Of a stretch of DNA of 64,000 nucleotides, positions 20,007 to 33,312 are shown one piece after another (the stretch's first letter is position 1; every line of letters begins with the position of its first letter). Below the pieces are notes generated by a model. That model saw only the letters and a list, made by a program, of their open reading frames with translations. It made no database searches and was not told the DNA's origin. The translations under genes and the position numbers were made by a program. The stretch is from Closterium sp. NIES-65 (lineage: Eukaryota; Streptophyta; Zygnematophyceae; Desmidiales; Closteriaceae): the NCBI GenBank assembly GCA_948144175.1, contig CANXME010002591.1:678501-742500 (forward strand), given 5' to 3'.

Positions 20007-22921
20007 ATGGAGATCTTCTTCTACATCCTCTTCGCACTGCTGCTGGTAGCGTGCTGCGGGCTGGAATTCAGCAAGGGCCAGAATGACCGCGTGCAGACTA
20101 GCTCCACGTTCGAGAGCTTCAAGAACAATTACCTCGTTGTCTACTGCCTCATGATGGGTACGTACTTTCCCACACTGATCGTTTTATCGAATCTCAAATC
20201 GTTTCATTATGTCCCTGTCACACATTCGCGGATATAACCCATTTCACCTAATGATTTACGCAGCGTCATTGTTTAACGGGGTGGAAACTGTCATGTGAAT
20301 GGTGGTGCAGCGGGCGACTGGCTGCAAGGCCCGTACGTGTACGCGCTGTACCAGCACTACGGCTACGACCAAGGCGACATCGGTCGCCTCTTCATTGCGG
20401 GATTCGGCTCATCCATGATTTTTGGAACGATCGTCGGTTCTCTTGCTGATAAGCAGTAAGTGAAGTGGCCTATGATTTTGAATATGCTAGTAGGTTGTTT
20501 TGCTGCTTGATCATATCATTCTTCCACGTCTCTTTTTTTTTTAATTGTTCGCCGTTCCTCATTCAACATCACCGCCGTCCTTGCTCACACCGTGTCGTTC
20601 GACTGCTCTGTCCCGGTTGCAGTGGTCGTCGCAACGCGAGCATCGTGTACTGCATCACGTACATCCTGAGCTGCTTCACCAAGCACTCGCCGCAGTACGG
20701 CGTGCTCATGGTGGGCCGCGTGCTCGGCGGCATCGCCACCTCGCTGCTCTTCTCCGCCTTTGAGTCATGGCTCGTCGCGGAGCACTTCAAGGTACGCCAC
20801 GCGCAGGGCTGCGGGGAACAAGTACGCGTTGCCCAGTGGAAAAACGTACGAGATTAACAAGTGCACCTATGAAATTATTTTAACACGAATGACCTACGAG
20901 TTAATCTGACAACTTCAGAGAAACGTATTGAGGAAGGAAGAATTCGAATTACTTTCTCACATACATACATTTGTAAGAACTTGTGGTTTTAATGTCGGTC
21001 CGCTGCGCGAAGCGAATGGTACCTTCTTCCCGTCATGTGGTTCTTTCCTTCGCGTTCAAACGTTTTCCTCGCGTTGCAGATTTTTTGTTATGTCTGTTGA
21101 TACCATGTTCTCTCTACTCCTTGTCTCACTCTCTTTCTATGCTTCTACCCTCTCCCCGCCCTTTCCTCCATTCCTTTCCGCCCTCGCCCTCTCCCCCCTC
21201 CCCTCCCCCTCATCTGCCGTACCTCCCTCCCCTTCCCTGTCAAAAGCCTCACTGTTTTTCCTCCTCTGTCTCCCTCGCCTTGTTATCCGGTGCTGCAGCG
21301 CGGGTACGACCCACAGTGGCTGTCGGTGACGTTTTCCAAGGCCATCTTCCTGGGTAACGGGCTCGTCGCCATCCTCGCTGGACTCATCGCCAACACGCTC
21401 GTCACGGACCTTTCGCTGGGGCCCGTCGCGCCTTTCGACGCGGCGGCCGTGCTGCTGGGCATCGGCATGGCGGTAATCATCTACACGTGGCCCGAGAATT
21501 ACGGCGACGCGAACGAGAACAAGGGCCTCGCAACGCAGTTTAAGAATGCCCTCTCTGCCATCACGTCTGGTGAGCTTTCTTGCCTTCTCATAACACCCAT
21601 TGCGCGCCGCCAATCGTGAGCACATGTGCCATGGTGCAACGGCAATCTGCTGCAGCTGTCGCATTTGAGCACTGCGTTCTTTCTTCTCATCAGTTGCTCC
21701 CTGTGCATGTCCCGTAATGCAGACGAGAAGATCGCCCTGCTGGGCGCGATCCAGTCGCTGTTCGAGGGCAGCATGTACACGTTCGTGTTCCTGTGGACAC
21801 CCGCGCTGTCGCCCAACAACCAGCGCATCCCGCACGGATTCATCTTCGCCACCTTCATGCTCTCCTCCATGATTGGCTCGTCGCTCGCGTCGCGCCTCAT
21901 GGCGCGCCAGAACTTGCGCGTGGAGCTGTACATGCAGATCGTCTTCTCCGTCGCATCTGTGTCGCTGCTCGTTCCCATCTTCAACTTTGTAAGGACTCCC
22001 GCGCCCAACTCCATTTACCCTTGCAGTGGGTCCACGCCCGCATGTCTTCAAAGCGCAGATATTGTTCGGTGGATTGGTGATTTGATTTCGGAGCGTGAAG
22101 CAAACTGAGGGCTTTGAGAATTCCTGGTGCTGACTGGCCGTTGTTGCCATGCAGATGTTCATTGAGCCATCTCCCCCCGAGGGCGGCGGCATCACGGCGG
22201 GAGGGCAGGTGCAGCTGGTGGGGTTCTGCCTGTTTGAGGTGTGCGTGGGCATCTTCTGGCCGTCCATCATGAAGATGCGGTCGCAGTACATCCCAGAGGA
22301 GTCCCGCGCCACCATCATGAACTTCTTCCGCATCCCCCTCAACATCTTCGTCTGCGTTGTCCTCTACAACGTGAGCCTCTCCTGCCCTGATGCTACACAG
22401 ATCGTACCGCTCTGCTGCCGCTGCTGTTTGTTTTTTTAGTGCTGGTGGTAACTCTCCGCTCCTGCTTCTTGCACTGGGGGACACTTGCTAAAAAGCCTGC
22501 AAGTGTTTGTCTGTGTGTTTTTCGTGCTGCTCTTTTGTGTCCCCATGTGCAGGTGAGTGCTTTCCCCATCACGGCCATGTTTGGCATGTGCGCCTTCTTC
22601 CTTGCCATCGCTGCCATCCTGCAGCGCAGGCTCATGGCAGCTGCGGTCAAGCATGCCACGTATGGTAAGAGAGGGGGGGTGAAAAAGAGTGATTGACGCG
22701 CAGAGTGGGGTGAGCGGGGAGAGCAGGGTAGAGGTTGGGATGGCGAGAGGGGTGGGAGTAGGATATATTTTTTTTTGTTATCCACCTGTTGGTGGATCAC
22801 AGCTATTGAATTAACGTTATCCCCTCTGTTCCCATCTCCTGTGTGCAAAATCTCAGCATCCGCTGACAGTTGGGAGACCAAAGAGCTCAAGGATAACAAT
22901 GATACCGTCCCGGCAATATAG
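20007..22921 (+). CDS. Molybdate-anion transporter, MFSD5/MOT2-like, eight exons
   Basis: A major facilitator superfamily protein of the MFSD5/MOT2 group, whose Chlamydomonas member takes up molybdate at high affinity. Exons are 20007-20157, 20311-20455, 20623-20791, 21299-21569, 21723-21988, 22155-22370, 22553-22664 and 22857-22921, all GT-AG and in phase, 464 residues, which is the usual family length. The start ATG has an ideal context (CACCATGG). The N-terminal segment is a membrane helix (FFYILFALLLVACCGLEF). Family motifs follow: GDWLQGPYVYALYQ, the MFS loop (GSLADKHGRRN), GRVLGGIATSLLFSAFESW, EHF, GPVAPFD, LLGAIQSLFEGSMYTFVFLW and the late FRIPLN. The tail after the last helix is short and charged. 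The protein should lie in the plasma membrane or an internal membrane; molybdate as substrate is inferred from the family. The open frame continues upstream to 19791 without an ATG and is not believed coding. Confidence 0.93.
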
Positions 22922-24034
22922 AGTTGCTGCTGTTGCTAAGCGCACTTAGGTATAGCGTGTTCAGTTTGGGTACGCACTATCCAGAGTGGTACTGCATATC
23001 TTTTGAAGTGTTAATGCAGAACACGGAATATTAACAGCTGATGCACAATTGTTCTTTAGCATAAAGACGTCTTCACACTCAATCACTTCCGTGCAGCCAA
23101 TATGAAGAAAGTGCAAAAACACTTCAGATATGTGTGATAAGTGTGGTTTTTCTATCGTACAGTTAGTTATACTACAGATCATGTTGGAAACTAACGAGTT
23201 TAATCGGGGCTGGAAAATAACGGGTTTAATTGCCCTCTTCGAGCATTTCGTGGCTGAGGATCAAGCTGAGCTTGGCTCGACCGCAGGAACTAGGAAAATG
23301 ATTGTCTCTCCCTCGGATGTAACGACATCCACAAGCTGGCACCTGTATGCAGATTCGGTTTGGGGCTGTCCTTGTGCCAGTTGCTGAAAAGAATCTCCGA
23401 GATGCTTGACGTTGAACTGACTGTAGAAACTTTTACGTGCCACACTCATCATATTTCACCTTCCCGTTCAGTTGAGGGCGAATCTAATGGCGTTCATATC
23501 GGCAGAAACACCCCAAATAACCTTCCAAGATTAGAAATTTAATCGATCAAGAACGCTCTCTCAGCCCCAATCAAACTCGGTTTTGAGACGCCTCTCTTGG
23601 TTACCAGATACCTTGTGTACCTTCATCAAGCCTCACCTGCCCGCACAGAAAGTGTTGAAGCCGTGCAGGTCCTTGTATGTCGCGTTGTAATAAATTCTCA
23701 CCACCCCATCCCATCCCACATGATCCCATGATCCCGTCCCGTCCTACTGGAACGGAACAGCGATCATCTTGTCCGTCCATCGTCCCCTCATCCAAAATCC
23801 CTTCCATCAAATCCCCCCCGCGCTCTTCCCAGAAACGCGGATTGCGGGGGCATCTTACAGCACACACACAGCCACACGAATTCCGCCCTCCCTCCTCCCA
23901 TCCGCGCCATCCTCATCCCAAATTCCGCCTCCACAAATGTAATTGAGAGAGAAAATGGTGGAAAAGTGAATTTTGCAACTTGCTCGTTTCTCCACCCTGT
24001 CCTACGTGCTGACTCCCCACGGCATCCCGCAGCC
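22922..24034. other. Intergenic, no gene seen
   Basis: About 1.1 kb between two plus-strand genes. It is AT-richer to 23600, then has CCCATCCC-type pyrimidine tracts at 23700-23900 that probably belong to the promoter or 5' UTR of the next gene. No product is recognised on either strand. Confidence 0.5.
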
Positions 24035-26996
24035 ATGGCCCCTGCACACGGCGAGCACCCGCGTTTCGCCATGGCATCTATGAGCGGGGGTGTCGGCGCG
24101 GCGCACGATGTAACGGTGGGCATGTTTGCGTCGTACGGAAGCTACAGCAGCAGCAGAAGCAGCAGGAGCGACCGAATTCCCAGCAGTGATTTCACTAGCG
24201 ACGTCGATATTATATCTACCAACAGCAGCACCGCCACCACCGTCAACAGCGGCGGCTTCAGCGCCTCTCACGACAGCGACTTCACCGGCTCAAAATCCGG
24301 CCGCTTCCCCTCGGACCTGCCGCCCTTTTTTCCCAGCTACAGCAACAACTCCCGCAGCCCCAACCGCAGCCCCGCTCGCACATCATCCTCTCCCGTGCAC
24401 CTCCCAGATAACGTGCCGCGATTTGGCGCCTTTTGCGGCGCAGCGACGGGCCAATCGGGCGAGTTGCGCCTGGGCGGGGGGGATCATTCCTTTCGCCCCT
24501 CCAGCGCGGGCGGGTCTCCCCTCGCCTCCCCCTCGCCTCAGCCGCCGCCGCACTTATCCGGCGAGTTTTTCCGCGATCCTACCTTCAGCAATGGCGCTAA
24601 CGGCCACTACCCGGCGGTGGCGGGCGCGACGGCGGCTTTTTATCGCGATCCGACTCTCAGCATGGGGAACTGCAATTCCGGTCCGTTGCCGCGAATCCCG
24701 CGGGATACGAGCCGCAACGGCTCGCCGTTCGGCGGTTCGCCGTTAGCATCCGCGACGAACTCGCCGCGCAATTTCTCGCGCAGCAACAGCGGGAGCGGCG
24801 CCGGCGGCGGCGGCGCGAGGATCGCGACAAAAGAGCCGACGTACAACTCCAAGGGCATGTCGTTAAGCGCCGCGATAAGCATGTCGCACAAGGAGCAGGT
24901 GCAGCGATGGGGAGTCAACCACGCGCTTCCGCAGCAGTGCGGCAGCAGTGGGAGCAGCGTTACTAGCCACGACGGTTGTGGCGCCGGCGGCGGCGCGACC
25001 AGCGGCCAGATGTTCCCCGCTACTTACCACCTCGACGCGCAATACAGTCCTATGCACGTTCACGGGGGGGGCGCCGAGGATGGCGGTGCGGGCGGTGCGG
25101 GCGCTCGGTCGGGTGCGTCGGCGATCGCAATGCGGTCGCTGCACGGCCGCCGCACGAGCAGCGGTATGGTTCGAATGACCGGCCTCGGCGGCGGCGGCGG
25201 CGGCGGGGGCGGAGGCGGCGGTTACGGCGGGTTCTCCACGCCGGGTTCCCCCGACAATCTGCTCTTCCCCCCGCACGGCGCATTGCCCCTCTCCGCGGGG
25301 ACTTCCCCCGATCACCCGCACTTTGGCGGCGCGGCGGCGGGTGGCGGAATCGGGCGGAGCCACTTGGCGGGCGGGGTGGTCGTGCGCAGTCACTCACTGC
25401 TGCGGACATCCAACAACGGCGCCGGTCCCACGCGTTCAGAGAGTGAGTGGTGATGAGTGAGCGAAGGTGATACGAGTGAGTGGTGTGCCGCTTTGATTCC
25501 CCCCCTCCAGTAGTACCGCCCCCGGTTCATCCCGTCTGACGGAGCCCCACCACGCTCTTATTCTCGGTTCACCACTGTTCCGGTTCTTCCCGGACCACGT
25601 TCTAGCCGCTATCGCTTCTGGATTCTGAATCTTGTCGCCATCTCCCTCCCGCCCTTTCGCCACTTTCCCCTTCGCCCTTCGTCTTAAGCCCTTCCCGTCT
25701 GCAACTCCTGGCCTTCCTCCCCTCCACCCTCCACCGCCTTTCCCCCGCGCCTCCCGCCCGCCCAACCCGTGCAGGTAAGGACGATCTCACGCTGCTGATG
25801 GACGCGCGCGCGCGCAACAAGCTCGGCTCGCAGGGCGACTGGTCGCAGCCCGGATCGCGCAGCCCCGACAGCCTCGCCTTCTCCGCCAGCGGCCGCAGCA
25901 ACGGCAGCGGCTCGCTGCAAGCCTTGATGGATTTCCGTCCCTACAACGGCGCTGCTTCCGCTGCTGGTGCTGGCGGAAATGCGGCTGGTGTTAATGGTGC
26001 TGGTGGTGGTGGTATGCAGAGGTTGGGAGGAGGGAAGGGCGCGTTCAGTGGTGCTCTGAGCATGGACTTGGAGTCAGAGCTGGCGGGCGTCTCACTGACT
26101 GAGTCCGACTGTGTGCCTGTGGGGGAGGTTCTGCACTCCAGCTGCGCGGGCAACACGGCTGTAGCAGCAGCAAGAGCAGGAGGAGGAGAGGGCATGGGAG
26201 AGGGAGAAGATGAAGAGGAGCTGTCGCTGGTGCCATGCCTCAACTGGGAAGGTACGTTGCTGGGTGAGGGGTGTGTTGCCGGGGGAGGTGTGTTGCTGGG
26301 GGAGGTGTGTTGCTGGGGGAGGTGTGTTGCTGGGGGAGGTGTGTTGCTGAGGAGGGGGGCATTTTCTGGGCGGGAGGGAGTAGTCACATGGGGGAGCATG
26401 CTCTGTGCGTGCGTGAAGGCATAGTCGTATTCTGCTGCTGCATGCCTGTGCTTCCTGCCATCCAAGCAGGCTCTTTCTGCCACAGATGTGGTTCATGTTG
26501 CGCGCTCCCTTTCTCTTATACCCCTTTGTACTCCCCCCTCCCCCTCTCTCTCCGCGCCCCCCCTTCCGCATACCCCCTCTCCACACACTCCCCTCCACCC
26601 TCCCTTCTTAACACTCCCCTCCACACTCCCCTTACCACTCTCTTATCCACTCCCGTCCCCTGCCCTCTCCCCGTTCTCCTCTCCGCGTACCTCCTGCATG
26701 CAGCGGTGGAGGCGCTGTGTCTGGACATGGAGCTGGACCGGCGCCACATAGAGGCCATCCATATCCTGCACACCGGCCCCCCTGCTCCTGCCTCGCATGC
26801 CTCGCAGGCAGGTGCAGGGGCAGGGGCAGGAGGAGTGGCAGGGGCCGGAACAGGGCCAGCGGGAGGGGCTGTGCCTTGGTGCCCTGGCGTGGACCCCCCT
26901 GTTGTGTATGCGCTGCAGTTTGCAGGGGCAGATGAGTGGTATTGGCCGGGCTGTGGGGGGCTGCTTGGAGGGTCTGCCGCTGCCACGGTGGCCTGA
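24035..26996 (+). CDS. Unknown low-complexity protein, three exons
   Basis: I do not recognise this gene. Exons 24035-25442, 25775-26251 and 26704-26996 join in phase with GT-AG introns and give 725 residues. The start ATG (AGCCATGG) is the first good one; MASM at 24074 is an alternative. Most of the protein is serine-, glycine-, alanine- and proline-rich and looks disordered, with SPNRSP, SRSNSG and GSRSPDS clusters suited to phosphorylation. Two dispersed motifs recur: FFRDPTFSNG and FYRDPTLSMG. More conserved-looking segments are TKEPTYNSKGMSLSAAISMS, DLTLLMDARARNKLGSQGDW and, at the exon 2-3 junction, an acidic/hydrophobic stretch ending CLDMELDRRHIEAIHIL. No signal peptide or membrane helix is evident. 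It could be a regulatory or signalling scaffold, but that is a guess. The exon phases and codon-like composition support a real gene. Confidence 0.7.
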
Positions 26997-27289
26997 TATG
27001 ATTTTTTTGAACCTTGTTGATTTGGTGAAATAACAGAACGCAGTGGTGGAGATCCTGGGCCACTGTGAACGTGCTTCTTGTGTGTTCTTTGTGATACGGT
27101 ACTATGGGAATTTCCTGCTACTATGCAGTTGCCATGTCTTGAGTGCATGTACTGCACCCCTACTGGAATTGTGTTTTCCTTGCTCCGCATCATGCTTGCT
27201 GGATTGCTTGCAACCCAATGGGTGTGGCATAGGATGAGTTTAAATGATACACTACAGTATATGGGTTCCCCAAAATCACTCTGATGTCA

Positions 27290-27460
27290 TAATACAATAC
27301 CGTAATCTCCCGGACAATACACCCCCCCATGATAGTACACCCCCGGGTAGCTTGTGCGGGGTGGGTGCTATGGGCGACCTCGTTTCTACTATACCCCCCT
27401 TTTTGGATGATTTTCTATCACACCCCCCTTTTTCTTACGGATTCCTATTATAGCTGTTAT
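27290..27460 (+). repeat. C-tract interspersed repeat (copy 1)
   Basis: It begins TACCGTAATCTCC, then has spaced (A/T)CACCCCCC tracts, a CCCCCGGGT box, and ACCCCCCTTTTT twice. A related sequence lies at 40922-40992 in the opposite orientation, and a partial match with ACCCGGGT lies at 33840-33887. No protein is encoded. It may be a small interspersed repeat or a decayed terminal piece of one; ends are not precisely defined. Confidence 0.5.
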
Positions 27461-27539
27461 CGAGTCTGATTCCTTACAGGAGAATATCGCGAGAATTGCT
27501 TCCTAGATGAAATTTCGCGTGTACTTGCACTTAGAATCC

Positions 27540-27668
27540 GCCGACATTTCCCCCTCCCACAATCTCACTGTCGCCACCCAGGCGAATCTTTCGCTGCAAG
27601 TGGACATTTCCCCCATCCCACATTCTAGGAAGTCGCGCCACGCTGGCGAATCTTCCGCTGCAAGTGGC
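27540..27668. repeat. Imperfect direct duplication, about 62 bp x 2
   Basis: Two adjacent copies share GACATTTCCCCC, the segment CAGGCGAATCTTTCG-like, and GCTGCAAGTGG. It is presumed non-coding. It ends about 50 bp before the Copia-2 target site. Confidence 0.6.
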
Positions 27669-27715
27669 CCGAAAGGTGAAACTCACATAATCACATTCTT
27701 GCCAAAACTCACATT

Positions 27716-28151
27716 TGTTGGGCTGAGGTGCCCTAGGATCTTTGTAGAGTTAAAGTTTGAGTAGGATGATGTAATAGCGGAAGCGTTGAATAAGAAAGCC
27801 TAGAACCACCTTGCGCTGGTACGTGAGGGCAAAGTAAGTTGATTAAAACAGGCAAATACAAAGCTTTATATAAGAGTACAAGGAATACGAATAGATGTAA
27901 TTAAGCTACCTTGCTGTTGCGATTCGATACAGTGCGACTCGGGCAACTGCTCAATGTCGAGTCAGTTGTGTGTCCTTGCTGTCGCGCTGTATTGGTCAAG
28001 TCAAAGGTCGCTGACCTTTGACCTTCCCGTAACCTTCAGGCGGTTACCCTAACCTCCGAGGGTTGACTCGCGATGCTTCGATTTGGACTTCTTCGCTTTG
28101 TGTCCTGAGTTTCGACACGACAGAGGCGCTTAAGACTTATTGTTCCCAACA
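27716..28151 (-). repeat. Copia-2 3' LTR (left)
   Basis: A 436-bp terminal repeat, TGTTGGGC...CCCAACA on the plus strand, matching 33313-33748. It contains the W-box palindrome at 27998-28024. Confidence 0.93.
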
Positions 28152-31100
28152 CTCCCCTTCGCTTCTGGAGTGTCGCTGATGGTGACGTGGCCTTGTCCAG
28201 TCAGCAGCATGCAGTACTGGAACTTCTATTTTCCGAGCTTTTTGGTCAAGTAGTCGGCTGCCATCTCGGACGTGGGACAGTAGGATAGTTTGAGTTTTCC
28301 TTTCTCGATCTCGTCTTTCACGAAGAAGTATCGCAAAGCGATATGCTTCGTTCTGTTCGCGAATCCGCTTTTGTTGGCGATGCGAATTGCAGATTGGTTG
28401 TCGCAGAACAGGGTGAAGTTGGATAACTCAGCTAACTTTGCTTCTTCCAGCAGTTCGCGAAAGTAGAGTCCTTCCTTGGTGGCTGAGCAGAGGGCGATAT
28501 ATTATGCTTCAGCTGAAGAGAGAGCGATTAGTTCCTGCTTACTCGACTGCCAGGAGATAGGTCCGATAGGCTCTAGACGATAGACGTAGCCAGTGCGAGA
28601 GCGCCTGTTATCTGAATCGCCAGCATGGTCGGCATCGACGTAGCCGATTAGTTTCGTTGACGTAGCTTCGCTCTTGTAGTAAGTCAAGCCGATCGTCGGC
28701 GTGCTCACGAAATAGTGCAGTGCGCGATCGAGCTCCGCCAGGTGCTCTGCTTCGGGTTTCTTGAGGTAGGTAGCGAGTTGGCTTGCGGAGTAGGATAGAT
28801 CCGGGCGACAGGTGATGGCTGCGAAGAGGAGGCAGCCCAGTTTCCTCTGGTAGTCTCGTATTCCGGCAGCTTTGAGTGGAGCGGAATTTCCTTTGTCATT
28901 TCCTGCCGTGTAGCGGTATGGCGTGGCGATAGCGGTAGGTGTGAGCGAAAAACGCTTGGCGATCGTGTCGGCGTATTTCTCGGCGCTTAGATAGATCGCA
29001 TTTTCTTCTTCGCGGATGTTGAGCCCGAGGTACTGCCTGACGGTAGAAGAGACCGTGAGCGTGAGGTCCTTCTGCAGCTCCCCTTCGAACCAGGTGGTGA
29101 CGTTGTCGGTGGAGCCGATGTAGAGCAAGTCGTCGACATAGACTATTAGCACGATGTAGTCTGCGTCTTTGGTGAGTCGGTACATCCCTAAGTCGTGAGG
29201 TAGTTGACGAAATCCGATGCGAGTAAGGCGGATGTGTAGGTGCTGTTGCCACAGCCGCGGTGCTTGTTTGATTCCGTAGAGAGATTTCAGTAGCTGACAG
29301 ACCTGATTGGGGTTTCCGTGGGTACCGTGTGGGAGTTCGAGGAAGATTTCGGCGTCGACGGGTGCGTAGAGGAATGCATTGGCGACATCAATTTGTCGCA
29401 ACTTCTTCTTCTTCATGGCGGCGACGGCGAGAAGGATTCGGAGAGAGGTATGTCGACTGACTGGGGCGAATGTCTCGGTGAAGTCTCGTCCTTGCTCCTG
29501 ATCGAATCCACGCACGACCCAGCGTGCTTTGAATTTCTCGATCGTGCCGTCTGCTTTCGTTTTGATGCGGAAGACCCATTTCCCGGTGAGAATAGTCTTG
29601 TTCCTTGCCACGCTTGCGGGAACGACCTTCCAGGTGTTGCGTTCCTCCAATGCCTTTAGTTCTTTGTCCATGGCTTCACGCCATTTCTCCCTGTGTTCCC
29701 CCCCCAGAGCCTGCCAAACCGTCACAGGCTCCTTAGGAAGCGCGTTGCCGTGCACTGCGGTGACGAGGCCGAGGATTTGCAGCCCAGTCTGTGAGTATCG
29801 GGGGAGTGTTGGATCCTCGGGATAAGCTGCTTCGTCTCCCGCTTCTGGATCGGGTATGAAATTTGGCCCTATCCGTTCTGCTTCATTTGTGTTGACTGTC
29901 GCAGGTGTTACGTAACCATTGTCGGCGAAGTGATAGAAGACTTCGGCGTTGGCACTGTCGCGAGGACTTTCTTCGTCCATGGGCACGTTGACGGAGCAGA
30001 ACGGGAGAGGTCCGGCTTCTTCCGATGCGTTGTCGACGTTCTGTTCATCCCAGTTTGCTTCGTCCGCTGCTGAGGCGAAGGCTCGGTCACCACGAAAGCC
30101 ACCTGTGGGGTTTTGATTCTCGTGCAAGTTGGCGAGGTACGTTTGAAGGGTGAGTCGCTCGTAGAAGATCACATCACGTGCTGCTACTGTTTCCTTTGAG
30201 TGGACGTCGAAGATTTTCCACGCGTTGTAATTTTTCTCGATGCCGAGGTGTAGTCCCCACTGTGCCCGTTGTGAAAATCTTCCCGCTCGTGCTTCTGGGG
30301 GTCGGTACTGTACCATGCACCCGAAAACTCGTAACATTTTTGTGCTGCCCTGCTTCCCTGTCCACAGCAGGTGCGGTGATGCGTTGTTCGGGAGTGACGA
30401 CGACGACAGCAAGTTGTGCAGCATGACAGCATGGTCCATTGCTGCAGACCACTGGTGGTTGGGTAGTCGCATGCCACGTAGCAGTTTGCGCATGCTGTTC
30501 TGCAGAGTCCTGTTCATTCTTTCTGCAACACCTTGCTGCTGATGTGCGTAGGGAAGGGAGAGGAGTTGCTTGATTCCCCTTTCCGCCAGGTACTGCTTGA
30601 AGCGCTGAGAAGTGTACTCTCCTCCTCCGTCTGACTGAAAGCTTTTCAGTTGTGTTCCTGATTCCCTCTCTGCTACCGGTAGCCAAGCGGCGAACGCTGC
30701 GAGAGCCATGTCGCGGCTGTGTAGGTTTCGATGCCAGACGTATTGAGTGGCGGCGTCGATGAAGGTTATCGTGTAATTGTAGGTGACTTGTCCTGGTTCT
30801 CGATTGAAGAGGATGTTGCTGTATACTTTCTCGAGTGGCGCGTATGTAGGTGCGCTTGGGTTGTGGTGAGAAGAAAACGGTCGATGGGGTAAGTCGGCTT
30901 CGGGGCAGATAAGGCAAGTTCCTCGTGCACGTTGAAGTTCTCTGCCGTCGGGTAGTAGTAGCGAGTCCTTGTCTAGAACTCCTGCTCGAATTGTGTTATT
31001 TAACACTGTGTTGCTTGCATGTCCTGTGCGTGCGTGCCAGATGTCTTCAGGAGCGCAGTGTCCGGGTGAGCGTTGATACGCGTCGGAGTTGGAGTAGAAG

Positions 31101-33312
31101 CTGGCGACGAAGTGTGCGCTTCTGTGGACTTCTCGTTGAGTCGGGTTTAGCTGCTGTGCGGGTGTTGGTGGTGCTTCGTCGACGGAGATTGGTGTTGTTG
31201 GTCCTGCTGCTGCCGATGATGTTGCTGCTGCTGATGTTGTTTTTGCTGCTGCCGATGTTGTCTCTGCTGCTGCCGATTGTTGAATCGTTGCTAATGCGCG
31301 TGTTCGTTCTGCTTCAGGTATGGTGTGCGAGTACCAGAAGCCTCTCGGGCTGAAGTCGGGATCGAGATCCGGGGGATGTGTCCAATCGGCGAAGTTGACG
31401 ATGGCGTCGCTATCTGCAGTGCCCAGGTCGGGGAAGAAATCGAGGACGAAGACGTTGTTCTTCAACACCGCCCTTCCGATGTAGAGGCCGCCCTTCCCAT
31501 GGTACAACTTGAACTCCTGTGTAGTGCTGTCGGCTTCCAAGTGAATACCTTTCGCCATCAACTGGCTGACACTCAGTAAGTTATAGCCGAGTCCCTCCGC
31601 GATGAGTACCTTTGACATGTGTAATATGACATTTGTCTCTCGTGACTGAAGCTGCACCACTCCTTGTCGTCGTGTGCGCAGGTTCTGATTGTTGGCGACC
31701 GTGATGACTACTTCTCGCTGGAGTCGATGCTCGCGTTGAACGAAGCGCCCGGAGGAGCACATATGTTGTCCGCAGCAACTATCCAAGAACCAAGTGTCTT
31801 GGCCGGATGGTTCGCTTTGAGCAATGGCGGCGTACGTCGTATTCGGTTGAAGAGACTCGCGGCGAGGCGTCCTGTTATCGAGCTCTTCTTCCGGTGAGTA
31901 GTGGGGTGGTGATTCTGTTGTGCAGGAATCGGTTATCTTTACCATGCAATTGACAATATTTCTTGCTCCTTGTGCAGGTTGTCCAGTTGAAGTCGTTGAA
32001 GCTTGGATTGTGGTCGTCGGATTTGCTTGCGTTGAAGCAACTTGAGAACTTGAAGGCCGGAGTTGTCGCTGTGGTGTCGTCGACTGCTGACGGGACGGGC
32101 AGTGTGTGCGAGGATGACCCGAGGTCTTGCAGATGTGACAAAACGGAGGTACCGTCTTCACTTGTTGCTGTTGTCGATTGTTGTTGCCGTTGTATCGTCG
32201 CTGAGTGTGAAACGCAAACTCCGGTGCTAATGTTTTCTTCTTGTGTCTTTCTTCTTGCAGGTCCATGTCCTGCTGCTCAGCGTGGATTTCGGCGCAGAGT
32301 GCCGCTTCGGAGATCCTCCCGTGTGCTCGTAATATGGCGCGAGTGGAGCGCCAGTGGGGGCCGAGATCGCCGATGACCACCGTGACAAAGGCGTCTTCTG
32401 AAATTGACCCTCCGCATCGAAGAAGCTTGTCGCGCAGTTCGCGGCAGCGGCTAATATAAGCCATGCCTTTCTCGCCTGGTTTCATTTCAATCGTTGTCAG
32501 CTGCGCCATTAACCTGCTTTGATTTACGCTGTTTGTTGCTTGATACAGGTTCTTCAGGTGGTTGTACGCGAACTCCGCGGAGTTGCCGTAGCCTCGGTAG
32601 GTTCTGATGTTCTGCTACTGGGTCGGGGTGATGTCTCTTAGCAGTATCGTGTACGCCATCATTGATTGATAGGTGTACTGTTGTTTCTCATATTGTGTCC
32701 CGTTTGTTGGATATGGCAGGGACCCGTCGAAGAAGCCGAGAATCTGTGCTCCTTCCATCATCAATTCGAACTCGAACGACCAGGTGAAGAAGTCTTTGCC
32801 GTCGAAAGGCTTTGTCGTTTGTAGCTTTAGGACGTGCGCGAATTGCGACTGAACTTGTAATGCGTCCAATGCCCTTTCTTGTCCTGGTGCAGATTGCGGT
32901 TGCGGCATGAAGCTGACGGAGCCACGCTGGGGTTCGTACGGCGCAAAGGTAGGCTGCTGTTGTTGATTCCCGCGCGCGTAGGATGAGCCATCGAGACTCA
33001 TAGGCGTCACGTTGTTGTTGTTGTTGCTGTTGTTTGATTGCGCAGGTGCTCCTTGCTGGTGCTGCTCGTAGAAGGACATGAAGGAGAAAAATTTCTCCAT
33101 CATGCTAGGATCGAAGCCTGCGGGTGTTTCCGTGGACCCAGCTGCTGGTCTCGTGGTAGTCCCTTCCTCCGTCTGTAGGCCAGAGACAGGAGGTGGAGTA
33201 GGAGTAGTGCCTGGAGAACCGTTGGAGGAGCTTCTCTCCTTTCTAGTAGACATGTCTTCTTGTATTTTGTAAAAGGAGGAATAACTTTTAAGCTCTAACT
33301 GCTCTCATACCA

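Noticed and set aside
23130-23542. Small frames on both strands upstream of the unknown gene
   Set aside because: They are short and overlapping, without motifs; the region is better explained as intergenic.
30174-32376. Long plus-strand frames opposite the Copia-2 coding region
   Set aside because: They are antisense shadows of gag-pol; no independent product is recognisable.
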